A stretch of 64,000 bases of DNA, from positions 4,180,001-4,244,000 of the forward strand of contig NC_092579.1 of the NCBI RefSeq assembly GCF_037975245.1, written 5' to 3'. Source of the DNA: Apostichopus japonicus (taxonomy: Eukaryota; Echinodermata; Holothuroidea; Aspidochirotida; Stichopodidae). This document shows positions 1 to 12,500 of this stretch, piece after piece (within the stretch, counting starts at the first letter, position 1; each line of letters begins with the position of its first letter). The notes beneath the pieces were generated by a model. It was given only the letters and a program-made list of their open reading frames with translations. It searched no databases and was not told the DNA's origin. A program made the translations under genes and the position numbers.

Positions 1-404
1 CATTTCCAGGCATCCTTGTGCATACATTATAGTACAGACTTGAAATTCTGGACCCATCCACTGTAACATGAAAAGTGGGAAAATGCCCTTCTTTTATATA
101 TTTTATGCCCAATGCATGTAATATGCATTTAGTGTTAATGGAGAAACAGAACAGTGTTACATAAAGTGAGGGCCGTTGAGATAATTGTCCCCCAGGACAA
201 CTATATCACCAGTCTTTTTTGCAATTTTCCTTTGGTATATTTATTAAGAGACCACATCATTGTCCATATCTCTCCAGGTGCTGTAAATGACCCTGGACTC
301 TAAAGCCCTCCCCCCCCCTCCCCTCCCTGACTTCAAGTACAAGTTAAGTTGCCTACAATGCTACTAAACAAATACGGCGACGGCAAAAAAGGAGGAAATC
401 TCAC
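1..404 (-). other. Intron after the IIIS5 exon, no further content seen
   Basis: Non-coding, with a C-rich run near 309-325. No exon continuing domain III was found on the minus strand. Confidence 0.7.
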
Positions 405-531
405 CTGAATGCCTAATATTCCAAATATGATGAAAAAAGTACAACAGATGATCACAATATTGCCAATAGGACGGAGGGAAGACAGAAGAGTCTGCACCAC
501 TAGCTTCAGGCCTGGGGCACGACTTATGACC
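405..531 (-). CDS. Cav3: Cav3 exon: domain III S4 end, S4-S5 linker and S5
   Basis: 127 nt, phase 2 in, phase 0 out. It reads [20 protein letters not shown] and then [20 protein letters not shown], ending GIQ at donor GTGAGA. In relatives the next exon begins LFKGK. No such sequence is found in the first 404 bases, so it lies outside the window. Confidence 0.96.
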
Positions 532-3500
532 CTGCAGCGAAAAAAGAAGAAATGAAAAAAACCTTTGCGACACCAAAACGGTGTTGTGTGTTTCATAAAA
601 AAGAAGAAATGAAAAACTTTGCAACGCTAAAAGTAGTGAGACATATTCGCTGTTTAAATATGTCAAAGTCACTTTTAACTTTCCCTAACACTACCACTTT
701 TACAAGTTTCACATATTATTCAGGTTTCTAAAGCTGCATCGTTAAGAAGCTTCTCTCCTACCTTAGAGGTCGTAACGTTCTCAATAGCCGAAACACTCGC
801 AGGATACCAAATATCTCTGGGCTGGCCGACGTAAATAACGAGAAGATGAGGTCGATCCACGAGACCAATACCAAACAGCCATCCATGATGTTCCAACCAC
901 TGTTAACGTACGCATGCTTTCCAAACATGAAGCCTTTTGCGATGACTTTTATAGCCATCTCCACCGTGAAGATTAACGAGAACATGTAATTTGATATCGT
1001 CAAGAAGAGTCTCTCCTGTGGAAATTTTGAAGAAAAAAAAGAAGGAGTAAACTTTTTCAGTAAATTATATTTTTGAGGCAGTGCCCTACCTAGGACTGAT
1101 TTGCTACTGTAGAAGAGAAAGACTAATTTACTACCAGAATTTATCGGTGGTACTCTTGGTTATCATCCCATTCCTGGATGACAGCTTATTTACAACACTG
1201 TGGGCAGCGGCAATGTGTTAAATTTGTGAGCAAATGTTTGTTCTCATGAACTGTGAGCAGCTGTGTGTATGAAAGCTAATGTGGGCTATGAGCAGTTGTG
1301 TGTAAGCTTGTGTGAGACATGAGAAGCTCCTTACAAGCTTGTGTGGACTATGAACAGTTTTGTACAAGCTTGTGTGGACTGTGAGCAGTCATGTGCAAAC
1401 TTTTGTGAGATATGAGAAGCTGCTCACAAGCTTGCGTGGACTATGAACGATTGTGTGCAAGCTAGTGTGGACTGTAAGCAGTCGTGTGTAAGCTTGTGTG
1501 AGATATGAGAAGCTCCTTACAAACTTGCGGGCACTATGAACAGTTGTGTACAAGCTTGCGTGGACTGTGAGCAGTCATGTGTAAGCTTGTGTGAGATATA
1601 ACAAGCTGTGTGTAAATGCTTGTGTGTATTATGAACAGTTGTGTGTAAGCTTATGTGAGATATAAAGCAATTGTGTTCAGCTTGAGTGGACTGTTAGCAC
1701 CTGTTATGTCAGCTTGTGTGGACTGCGAGCAGCTGTGTACAAGCTTGCGTGGAATATGATCAGTTGTGTACAAGCTTGTGTGGATTGTTAGCAGCTGTTA
1801 TGTAGGCTTGTGTGGACTGTAAGCAGCTGTGTACAAGCTTGTGTGGACTATGGGCAGTTTGAGTCTAAGCTTTTGTGACATGTGAGCAGTTGTGTCTTAA
1901 GCATGCGAGGACATTAGGGAATAAATTGAACAGTTTATAGCTTTTTGGGATTCACAGCTAGGTGACAATCAAATGAACAATTTCAGCATAAATTACATGT
2001 TTAATAAATATTATTTGGATTAGTGTGTGAGTTAAATATCTTCATGATATGTGTATCTTATTATATGTAAAGATTTGCTTACACTTATAACAACTGGAAA
2101 CAATTTTTGTCATATCATAGTTACCCTATTCATTTGATCTACCATTCCTGTTCTAATATTAGGGATGTAAGACACCGTGTCAACAATAAAAGGCTGTAGC
2201 AGCTGGAATATACAGCGCAGCGAGCCTAAAATGATATCTAACAGTAGAGATTATATCCCAGCAGACCAGTTATGCCTCTAGTGTGAAAATGCAGTGCCTC
2301 CTATCTGAAACTGTACAACAAAAAATATTACATCCTACCCAGAAGAGCAAAAGACAGTACCTAAAGAGAATCTGTTTACAAAAAGTCATTTCGCCGGTAT
2401 GAATTAGGCCGTGACCATTTGTTTTTAATTAATCATATCATTCATATGACCTGCACGTTCAGTTTGACAGAGATTAAATGAGAGTGTGACACATTAGTAT
2501 ACAGACAATAAGGCAAGATTCTGTAACTTAATCCAGATCAACCAGATAAAATTACTTCTTCCTTTATGGAAATTGAGGAAATTCACAATTACAAGTAATA
2601 TTGCAAAGGCTAGAATATGAATCAAACATTAAAATATGCAACTTTTTTATATCCTTTATTTGCCATTTTATGTCGTAGTGATTGCTTTTGATTATGCATG
2701 TTATGTATGGCCGAGATAACCAGTGATGCGGTATCAACTATGACCACGTTTTGGAAATTTCATGGATTTTTAATAAAGGATTGTAAAAAGTAAGGCAAAT
2801 TTGAATTTTTCCATAAAGCTAACATCTCCATGCATTTTTCATTTCACAAAAGTGAAGTCAAACAAGGATGATTTAAATTTGCAAAGCTATGTCCAAATCT
2901 TCACTACCAAGTATAACTTCTTTTTGTGTCTGCTTAAATAGTAAAAAACAAAAGAAATATCTTATGCTTTCTAAAACTTTCTTTTGTTCTTATTGTACTT
3001 TGTTAATATTCGGATTGAAACAGAATAATAGCATATCTATCTATTGTCATCCAAGTGAATTCTGGATGCATTGCAGTCTTTAAGTAGACAGCTTTTCTTT
3101 CCTTTTTTCATATTCGAATATAACAAGTACAGTAGGTGCCGGTATAGTGTCACTATTTGCGTAGAAACTGCTACCAAACTTGTCCGGAGTTTCTTCAAAT
3201 TTTCGTCGAGAAATAACGTAAACTTTAAATGTGCAAGTTTTAACACGTTACAAAGCTAGATATGTAAGAATTAGAAAGAAAATTATTCAACAAAACGTGT
3301 AAAATTTTACCAGTTTTAAAGTCTTACAATGCATCATAATTGGACCCAGCATGCATGCTACATCTGGTTTTCATCACTGATTTTATCATGCTAACTTGTT
3401 GATGTATGCTGTTCTTATTAAATCCATCCATGGGGAATACTATGATGAGATTAGTGAAGTGGATGGGTTACTTTCTTTGCCACAACTTACCTTTGATTTA

Positions 3501-6500
3501 CCCAAATAGACACTTCCTGAAGATGTAGAAGCCATAAATATTTGAAAATTATCTAAGTATGTTTTTAGTTTGCACTATGCTAAATATGAGTTTGGAGAGA
3601 GGAATGTATAAGGGAGGGGGGGATGGACGGGGGGGGCGAGGGTAGCAGCAGAGGGGATGGAATGCTTACCCATGAATCCTCCGCTATGCCAGGCCGTTCC
3701 ATCGCTAAGGTGATGCAGTTTGTAAAAATTATGATAAGGATGGAGTAATCGAACCATTTATGGGCTAATAGCCGCTGGACACTTCGACGGAATCTAAAAA
3801 ATATGTGGCAAGAGGAAGGAAAAAGAAAAGAGTAATTAGGTTTTGACAAAACATAACGTATTTGTGGAAAATTAGTATAATATTCATCACCTCAAGAGTG
3901 ACTTTCCAGGTCGAATACCACTGTGTGCCATTGTAGAATACCTGAGCTGACAAAATCAATTTTTCTAAGTTACAAATTAAAAGTAACTTGATTTGGGAGA
4001 AAATGGTTATTGTGTGCACCATCTCATGCAAGATGTTTGCGGGACGTCTAAATCACAAACTGGTGATGCATTCCTCTGAAATATCATTTGGTGTTTTGTC
4101 CATGAAATGTAGCACATTTTGGAATGTTTCTCGAACCTTAAGAGCAGAAAATATCAATATACTGGATGACCCTCAAATTCTACATTCAGCTATAATGTCA
4201 CTAATGTGCATGTCAGCAAGTCATTTATAGCAAAACGGAACCCAGAGTTTCGAAATTTGCACATGCCTTCAAAAACAGGACGTAGTTTCGATTTGAAAAA
4301 AACTTTTTGTGTTTTGGATAACGCCATATAAGATTGTGCTGAAATTTCAAGTAATGCGATTCCACCCCAAAATGAATTGAATTTTTCATCCGACGACAAA
4401 TTCATTGACTTGAGTCGATAACTTGACTGAGTCAGAAAAATCACTGTCCGTGGTCAACTCAACCGTAAAAATCGAGTGCCTCGTTACAATTCTGCTAATT
4501 GGTACCCTACAATCACATATTTAGGAGAGTAAAAATGGTCCAGCTGTTCCTTGAAAAAAAAAACCCAAAAGAGACCTTTTTGATGTCAAGCAAAGCGATG
4601 ACTGTATTCAATATCTGGTCAACCTGCAAAATAAATTTATTTGCTCTCAGTCTTTGTAGAAAATATCAACATATATCCATATTTGAAAACTCTGAGGAAG
4701 GCTTTGATTGAATACCGTACCTGTTTCTTGGGGAAAGAATATAGAGGGAGTACTCTATTCTTGTTTTGAAGCATCCTTTAGGCTCAGGACAGCACTTTGT
4801 GAGATTACAATCCTTTTTGAGAAACAAGGGGAAAAAATGGGAGAAAAAATATTATATTTTCTGCCATAAATGAGAAACAAAAAAATTGCAATTATAATTG
4901 CATATATTTAATTTGTGATAATATCCCATTAATACTAACTCCATGACAAGACACATTAAAATACATCAGAATTTGATAAGTGGAAGTCTAAATGTCAAGA
5001 CATTGGCATAAATTTTTTTTTTGTCCAACTGTGAAAGGAGATGATATCTATAATGATCATATTAGGTTCAACGCCTTGGTGACTTTAAGTTGGAGCTGGG
5101 ACTTATCCCATATCCTGACTATGCTCGCATGGAAAATTGATCTACTACTCCAATCGATGTTTGGTGATTAATTATCGAAACCCAACCATTAATTAATCAA
5201 ACAACAGAGAGGACTGACAGGCAGGTGCAAATCTAGGGATCCCCCTCCATCCCCCCCCCCCCCCACCTCCAGCCATCCTCTTTTTCAACCACAAATGGAA
5301 AAGTATTTATTAGGTAGAAAAGTAGATATTAGGACAACCTTCTGTATAAGACCTATTTGAAGACCTAATTTTATAGCTTAAAATATGCCTCAGAATGGAC
5401 CATTTTGTGTCTAAAATTTGAACTTTTTACTGTGAGAGGATCCCTTGACCCTCCAACATCATGGGTGTTGGCTTCTAAGACGCACGGGCCACCCCCCCCC
5501 CTCCTATTTTAAATCCCATATTGGCACCTGACTGGTAATATAAACTAACTACATGCAATATGTGTGAGGAATGGGTTTTTTCTTTATTACTGATACAATT
5601 TAGTAGATGGCAGAAAAGGGAATTTTTGCAGAAATAATAAATGTTCACTCCCCACCCCCACTCCAAGAGAAGTGGCTGTAAGCTAGGGTTTTACATAAAC
5701 TGATGTACGGACCAATCAAATGTGTCTTCACACAAGGCCAATTTTGACTTTCTTATTCAGCATGTTTTTATGAGAATAAAAAGATGATTTTGAGGCAAGT
5801 TCTTGACATAATGTCTGACAAGATTTGAGTCCATTTTATAATTATCACTAGCCTGATAGATTGAACATGACTCGTGTAAACCAATAAGTTATCCATCAGA
5901 TTGAAAATCTGTGTCCTTGGTAAGAACTTGGCCAAATATCACAGGATAATTTTATGTAAATCTTATGCTAACATTTATATATTCAAGCCACACAAAGATA
6001 GTATGAATATTCAATTACATTACGTTCATTTAAATTGTATATCAGTTTTTCTAGCACCTGTTTTGTTCTTTCAAGTCATTCGAGTTTTGAATTCCAATGC
6101 ACAAAAAAAGGAAGATTTTAAAGAAAGAGTTTAACAAAGTGTGTTGCATCCACTTCCAGTATTGGCTTCTTTTATCATCTGAACGTTGTAAATCGCACCT
6201 TTTACACAGCGATGTTTGTGTAGGGGAATTGTAAATTAACAATTTATGCATGTTAAGGTCTTTCTCTTTTCACAACTTCTTTATGTGAACAAAACTGTCC
6301 AAAGTTGATCATGGATAAAAATATGTCATCATCAAGTTGGGGAAAACGGCTAATTTTCGAAAGCTTGATTGGATATTTCTTCTTCTTCTCGTGAGTATGA
6401 ATGAGAAAGTGTCTCAATTCATTGACTTAACAAAAAAACGCTAGATATAATAATTAAGCAAATTTCATTTTCTTCCATGTTTATAAAAAAATAAAAAATC

Positions 6501-9500
6501 AAACAAAATGATATTAAATGTTTTAAATGAAACAAAAATGATGTAGATAAAGCACAATGAACAAACATAGAATGGCTTTCAATGTTTAAGTAGAAGCCAA
6601 TGTAACTTACACCATGGATAGCTTCATAAATAATTCATACAACAGATTAAATACAGTGTGACTCACTATACGCATATCAGGAGACCAATTAGTTCTGTTG
6701 TCCACTTAATTATCACGAGAATACGAAACAAACATGCTCATTATAAAAAAATACTCGGGCAAAAAATAAAATAAAAACAATAATGATTGATGTATATAAT
6801 ATGTTGCTGTGAACTCACCGGGTGAGTGAAACGAGTGGGCGAAAATAATGAACACACGGCACAAAGGAATGGGTTCATGCAAGGTAAAGAGAGAAATATT
6901 AAATAGGTAAAATATAACTAAGCTAAAACATGAGCATTAGGAAATGAAAACAAAAATTGCGTTGATGTTTCAGAGAGAGAACGCTGGCATTCTCTCTATT
7001 TTGATATTAGCTTCAATTGTTAATTAGCTACGATTTACAAAAACACTATATATATATATGTTAACAAGCTGGTACATACTACTGTAACATTGAATACATC
7101 GTAAGCAATTGTAATCTAGTAGAATTGAGATGCAACTACCATGCCATAAAATGGTTGTGTATAAAGTATCTAGTAAGTTGGTTATGGGTTTGTAAAAGGG
7201 GTGACATAAAAATGACAATGTGGGAGATGGGGGATGTGGGGGGGGAGGTAATCATGGCAAAGTGGTGGTGGTGATGGTAGGATGGGTGGCTGGAAAGTAT
7301 AAATACAATACAAATACGTGATAAATATTAAACCTTCGCAGTTGGTTGTTGTCATGGAAGATCGTTGATGACTACAAGCCATTTTCCTGAACCTGCCATT
7401 GACACACAGTGACCAAGTAACAAATTGCTTGTGGGGGTGGGGGATGGGGGGAGGTCTATACCTTACTTTTTTCCTCCTGAAATATTAGTAATCAATTATA
7501 CCTCATTTTTGTTTTATAGCCTCCTGCAAGTCTGAAAATTTAAGATTTTGGGTTACGGTTTCACTACTACTAATAGGTTTGTATTCTGAATTCCTGTTCA
7601 TACTTACAAAACTTCAAATAGCAACTTGAGACCTCCCCCCCTCCCCCCCTACATCTAATATCTATGATCCACATCAAAACATTCATGGGAAGGAATCATA
7701 GTCCTTCACAACAGACAAATTCTATTCAGAGATCAGTTTCCACTAATACTTCAGTCATATTCAGAAATGACTTGACCATGAATATGAAACAAGATTAAAG
7801 CAATCATTTGATAACAGAGAGAAAGCTGCTGCACTTTGTTCCACTTGTCAAGTGGTGGAAGCTCAACCTCATCATCTCCTACTAATTCTCTCAATTTTCT
7901 CAAACTTTCTGCATCTAGTTTGCATGAATTACACTGACATGTTGAAGTACGCTTTGCTGGAATTTGAATTTGAAATGCGGTAAGCTGAAGTAGTAAGCCA
8001 ACGTAATGATTAAATCGATGGAACTCAATTAGCATGCAGGGACAGAGATTGAAGTGGCAGGTAAATGGTTTAATCTTTGAGATGGCAACTTTCCATTCCA
8101 AACAAAGTCTTTTCATAACCACAGTTGCCCACTTTCCTCCCTTCCATCCAGAAAATATTGTGGATTTGTCCATAGGGCCATTCTCGGTCACGTGTGTGAC
8201 GGAAAAATGGGGAGATTTGCACTACACCACTAAGTAACTACTTTTAGGTAAAGAAAGTTAGGTTGATTGTAGTACTTATGTATGCACTAGGGGACTCTTT
8301 CACAAAACCATATAGCTTAGCCAAATTCAGAACATTCATGTGCTGGCAGAGGTCATATAAAGGTCGGTCACGTGTGTGACGTGAAATGAAACTGGCTTTT
8401 TTGCACAAAAAAACATTGGCAAATTCCTCAGTTTCTAACAGGGCTGGATAACCCTAATTTCTCATGTTTCTACCTTAATGTGTTTCCATTCTAACAAGAC
8501 ATTTCACCTAAATATTTCACTTCTTAAAATTAGCATAATACTACATAAGCTAAAAAAATCCGGTCACGTGTGTGACATTGTTGGGTCACGTGTGTGACAT
8601 TCTGAATTTTCAGTCCGTAGTTTCCAATTTTTGCAGTGCAAATGTGACTCTAGTAATGACCAAAGAACAGCACTGATGTTGATATTCCATAGGAATTACT
8701 TTAAAACAGTTTTACTGCCATGATTTGGAAGGTCACGTGTGTGACATTTTTTGGTCACGTGTGTGACATTCTGCATTTCAATGGATAAATGTCACACACG
8801 TGACCATCGGTCACGTGTGTGACGACTAATAAGAGGCTATTAATTAATCGTAGGAATAATTATTTGACTGGATATTTTGCAGAACTAACAGTCTTTATCA
8901 AGAACGGTAGCATATCAAGTGTGGACATCATATGGCACATCAGTTACTTTTTATGAAAACTTTTGTGTTATTTTGGTCACGTGTGTGACATCAAAATTAT
9001 GCTAATTAGCACCCATTATTAACGAAGAATTTAAGATCAGGAACCTCTGCTTTAGGAATGAAATAAATTAACCCATGTATAACTGCCTCCATGTGATAGT
9101 TGATAACTGAAATATTATTTCTAGATACTCATGTAGAAAAAACAAATATACAGTTATAAACTACAAATTTTGGCTACAACTTACAATAATGCAAATTTAT
9201 GCAAATTAGTATGTTATGGTTGTAATTTTAATGAAAAAAATATGAAACAGAAAACTTGAGGAATCCCTCTAAAACAAAAAGTATAGCATTTGGTCCTGAT
9301 GAACACTTTAATTTTTTCATGCCAGTTTCATTTTCCAGAGAATGGCCCCATAGCAACAAGATTTAAATAACAACACTGGCAAAATTAAATCAATGATTCA
9401 AAACTTTTATGTTTGATCATAATTCATACCTTGTATAAAGGATATTGCAACCTAGGAATAGAGGACATAATTAACTCCGAATTTTTCGGTTTCAACCTCA

Positions 9501-12500
9501 ATAAACCAATTCCTTTCTTTGCTCCATCCCTTGTCGACTAATCCCCTTACATCTATCTCTTTGTGTTCACCATGCTCATTAACCTGTCTGTATGCTGTGC
9601 TTGTTTTTGTCCCTTGTGTTACTGTTACTTGTCATTCAGCCTCTGAAGAAGATCCTGCTAGGATTGAAACGTCAAGCCAACTTACTTTTACACATTCTCT
9701 TACACTGGATAAGCAGTTTGCTAACTGTTTTATTTATTTTAAACCAATCTATGGCAGATCATAGCCTATTGCTTTAAGGCATGTAAAGGTAAACCAGCTG
9801 ATTGCCAATTGTCAAAATCTTCTCGACATATTTACATCTTTCAACGTCTTTACATAAATCGACGTCCGATAGATTGATCACTCAGTGCAAGTTAGGTACT
9901 ATTTTTATTTATTTTTTACCCCGCAGCAACGACATCCGTCTTCGAATAAATGGTCTGCTTCCCCTCTCGCCAAGTAAGCCTCATAGCCTGTTGGATACTT
10001 TGATGATTTGTGGGATTCGTGCTCATGCATTGCATGCTGGGAAGGTAAATTCGTGAGCCATGATAAAAGCTGTAAGTGGTCATGCAATGTGGGAGGATGG
10101 TTAAACAGAAGAAAATCATTTTTTATTTCTAAAAATTAATAACATCTTAATATTATACTTAATATAGCAACTTCTTGGATTTTCTTCAAAAGGTTGACCA
10201 AACCGAGTGAGTGTGAGTATTTACTCAAAATAAAATTTTAATTTTAATGAAACAAAAGACACGATCCATAAATATTCTCTCCACCATATTCAGTGTAAAG
10301 AGCAGGTAATCACTCAATCCACTTGAAGGAATTAATCACGTTCAATACTGAAATTGGACATTTTTCCAAAATTTTCCAACTTTCACTTTCTAAGAATCAT
10401 GATTTGAAATTAAACTTCACAATCCTCATTTTTTATGAAATTTCAGCATCGAATAGTGTCAACACATTGATCTAAATCAGCTATATAGAAAAATCGGCTT
10501 TCAAAGACTATGTACATAAAACAGTTACTTTTTTTTTTAAATTTTCAAAATATTTCATTAATGTCAAAATAATTGATCTCTTAATGATCTCTAAAGCCAA
10601 AAAGAGAAAAAATATTCTAGGTCAAAAATATGAAGTGTAAGGAGATATAAGAAAAGGGGGAAAAAACAATAAAAAAGCAAAGATACAATAAGATGACTGG
10701 GCAAAAAATCACTTCAAATATTAAAAAAATACAATTCTAATAAATCGATGTGATTGGAAAAACAAAGAAAGGCTAAGAAGACTAACGAGAGGAGGTTAAT
10801 CACCTACGGATGAAAGTTTTACACATGAGCAACAGTTATGAGTACGCACATATTTATTAATGCATTATTAGAATGAGTATAAACTACGTGCAGTGCTCGT
10901 TGGTTTATTAAAATCTATAACAGAGACAAAAGTGAAGAAAATAGGCAAAGAAGACGTCGATGAAAGTCGAAAAGGTGCAGTATGGTTTATCGTACCTAAA
11001 CACAAAACATGATCGCTTTTGATTAACAAAAATGGGACGACTTTCTGTTAAAATCGATAGCACAGTTTCGGATAAACTTGTGTGAAATTTGTGGAATAAT
11101 ATAAACATTTGTTTTTGGGGGTGATAATTTAATCAGCTTTCATTTTGTCTATCAGGCACCAACTATTCTTCACCTGTCTGATTCATTTATAAAACCTTTT
11201 TGAATATGAATCATACTGCCAGTCTCACAGGAACGTTATATACAACATTTACAAGAGAAGTAGTGAAGTGTATATACTTTCTAAAAGCAAGTTTAAATGC
11301 CTTGCATTGGGTTATCTTTATTTATCTTCCATTTCTTAAAGCGAGCTACTTGTGTCACTTAATCTGAGTCCCTCCAATCTCTCTCCCTAATGATACACAA
11401 CCCCCTCCCTGTTGCATAATCCCCCTTCACCCTGCGGTACACCCGTTTCCCCACCAGTTCCTAACCCTCATCTTACTTATCCTCACACACCAGTTTCAGG
11501 TGAAATGTTTGAAGGTTTTGAAATGAAAACCACAAAATTGAATTGCATTGTTTGACTGCTACGAATATTTCTGGTAAATGTCATCATCTTTTCAATTAAT
11601 GCCCCTCATCTTCATGTGAATATACTAATGAAGAAGACAAAAGAAGAATTGTCCTTAAAATATAAAGAGGTTCTTTTTATCGATCCTTTTGAGCCCTGAT
11701 CTTTTACGCCCCTAAAGTCCTCACTTTTCACCGACAGTCAGTATTTGGGGAAGATTTAAGTATTTTAAATTTTCAAATGCAGCCTTATAGGTTTCCCCGA
11801 ATCTGTATCTGAATGATATTCTTAGCCACCTGTAGATACCGCCCTCTGTGATCGTATTGCTTTATACGAACGTTTCTTTAGCATGTCCTCTGTATACACA
11901 CCAATGAAACACACATTCAATACATGCTCACATAGGAGTAAGCATATCAAATGTCCTGCTTTGCACTAAATTCTCATTCTTTGAACAATGTGTGCTAACG
12001 AACATCGTTTCAAACAGGTTTGCTGTCTCTTTTGTTACTCGTTAAAATATGCAAAGAACATGACAAGGTTCCTAGCAGTCCACTAAAGCCTAGCGCGACG
12101 ATTCCGACCTCAATGTTTTACGACGACAGCAAGATATAAACATATGTGTGAAAAGGTGAAAAACATGAATGGAATTATGTAACAAGCAAGCAATGCCAAA
12201 TGTGATAACACATACTGTAGTACTGTGTGTGAGAAGGAGAGAGAGTTAGAAAGACAGAAAGCAGAGTGAATTAAGTGCATGCTTAATAATACATCAGAAG
12301 GTTGTCTCACGTTGCCATGGGAACAAGCTAAGAATATTTGTGGAATGATGCTTTTTTGACTTTCTTGGTTGGAAAAAGAGCAAAAAAGAGTCTCTTTATT
12401 AACAAATGCTTACAGACACTGAAGACAAACTTCTCTGTGATGAATTAGATAGATGGCCGACCACGGCAGTTATCTATGTGCGTTATTAATGATAAGTGCT

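Noticed and set aside
3610-3660. G-rich runs here and elsewhere as specific G-quadruplex regulators
   Set aside because: Such G or C runs are scattered throughout the window with no consistent position relative to exons.
3892-3942. Minus-strand 51-nt segment between AG and GTGATG that could encode [16 protein letters not shown]
   Set aside because: The linker exon at 4721-4812 and the IIIS1 exon join directly in phase 2. A 51-nt cassette has no counterpart in the family and its donor is poor.
6311-6393. Plus-strand ATG frame ending at GTGAGT ([20 protein letters not shown] and on)
   Set aside because: A chance short frame beside a TTC repeat, with no downstream partner exon found.
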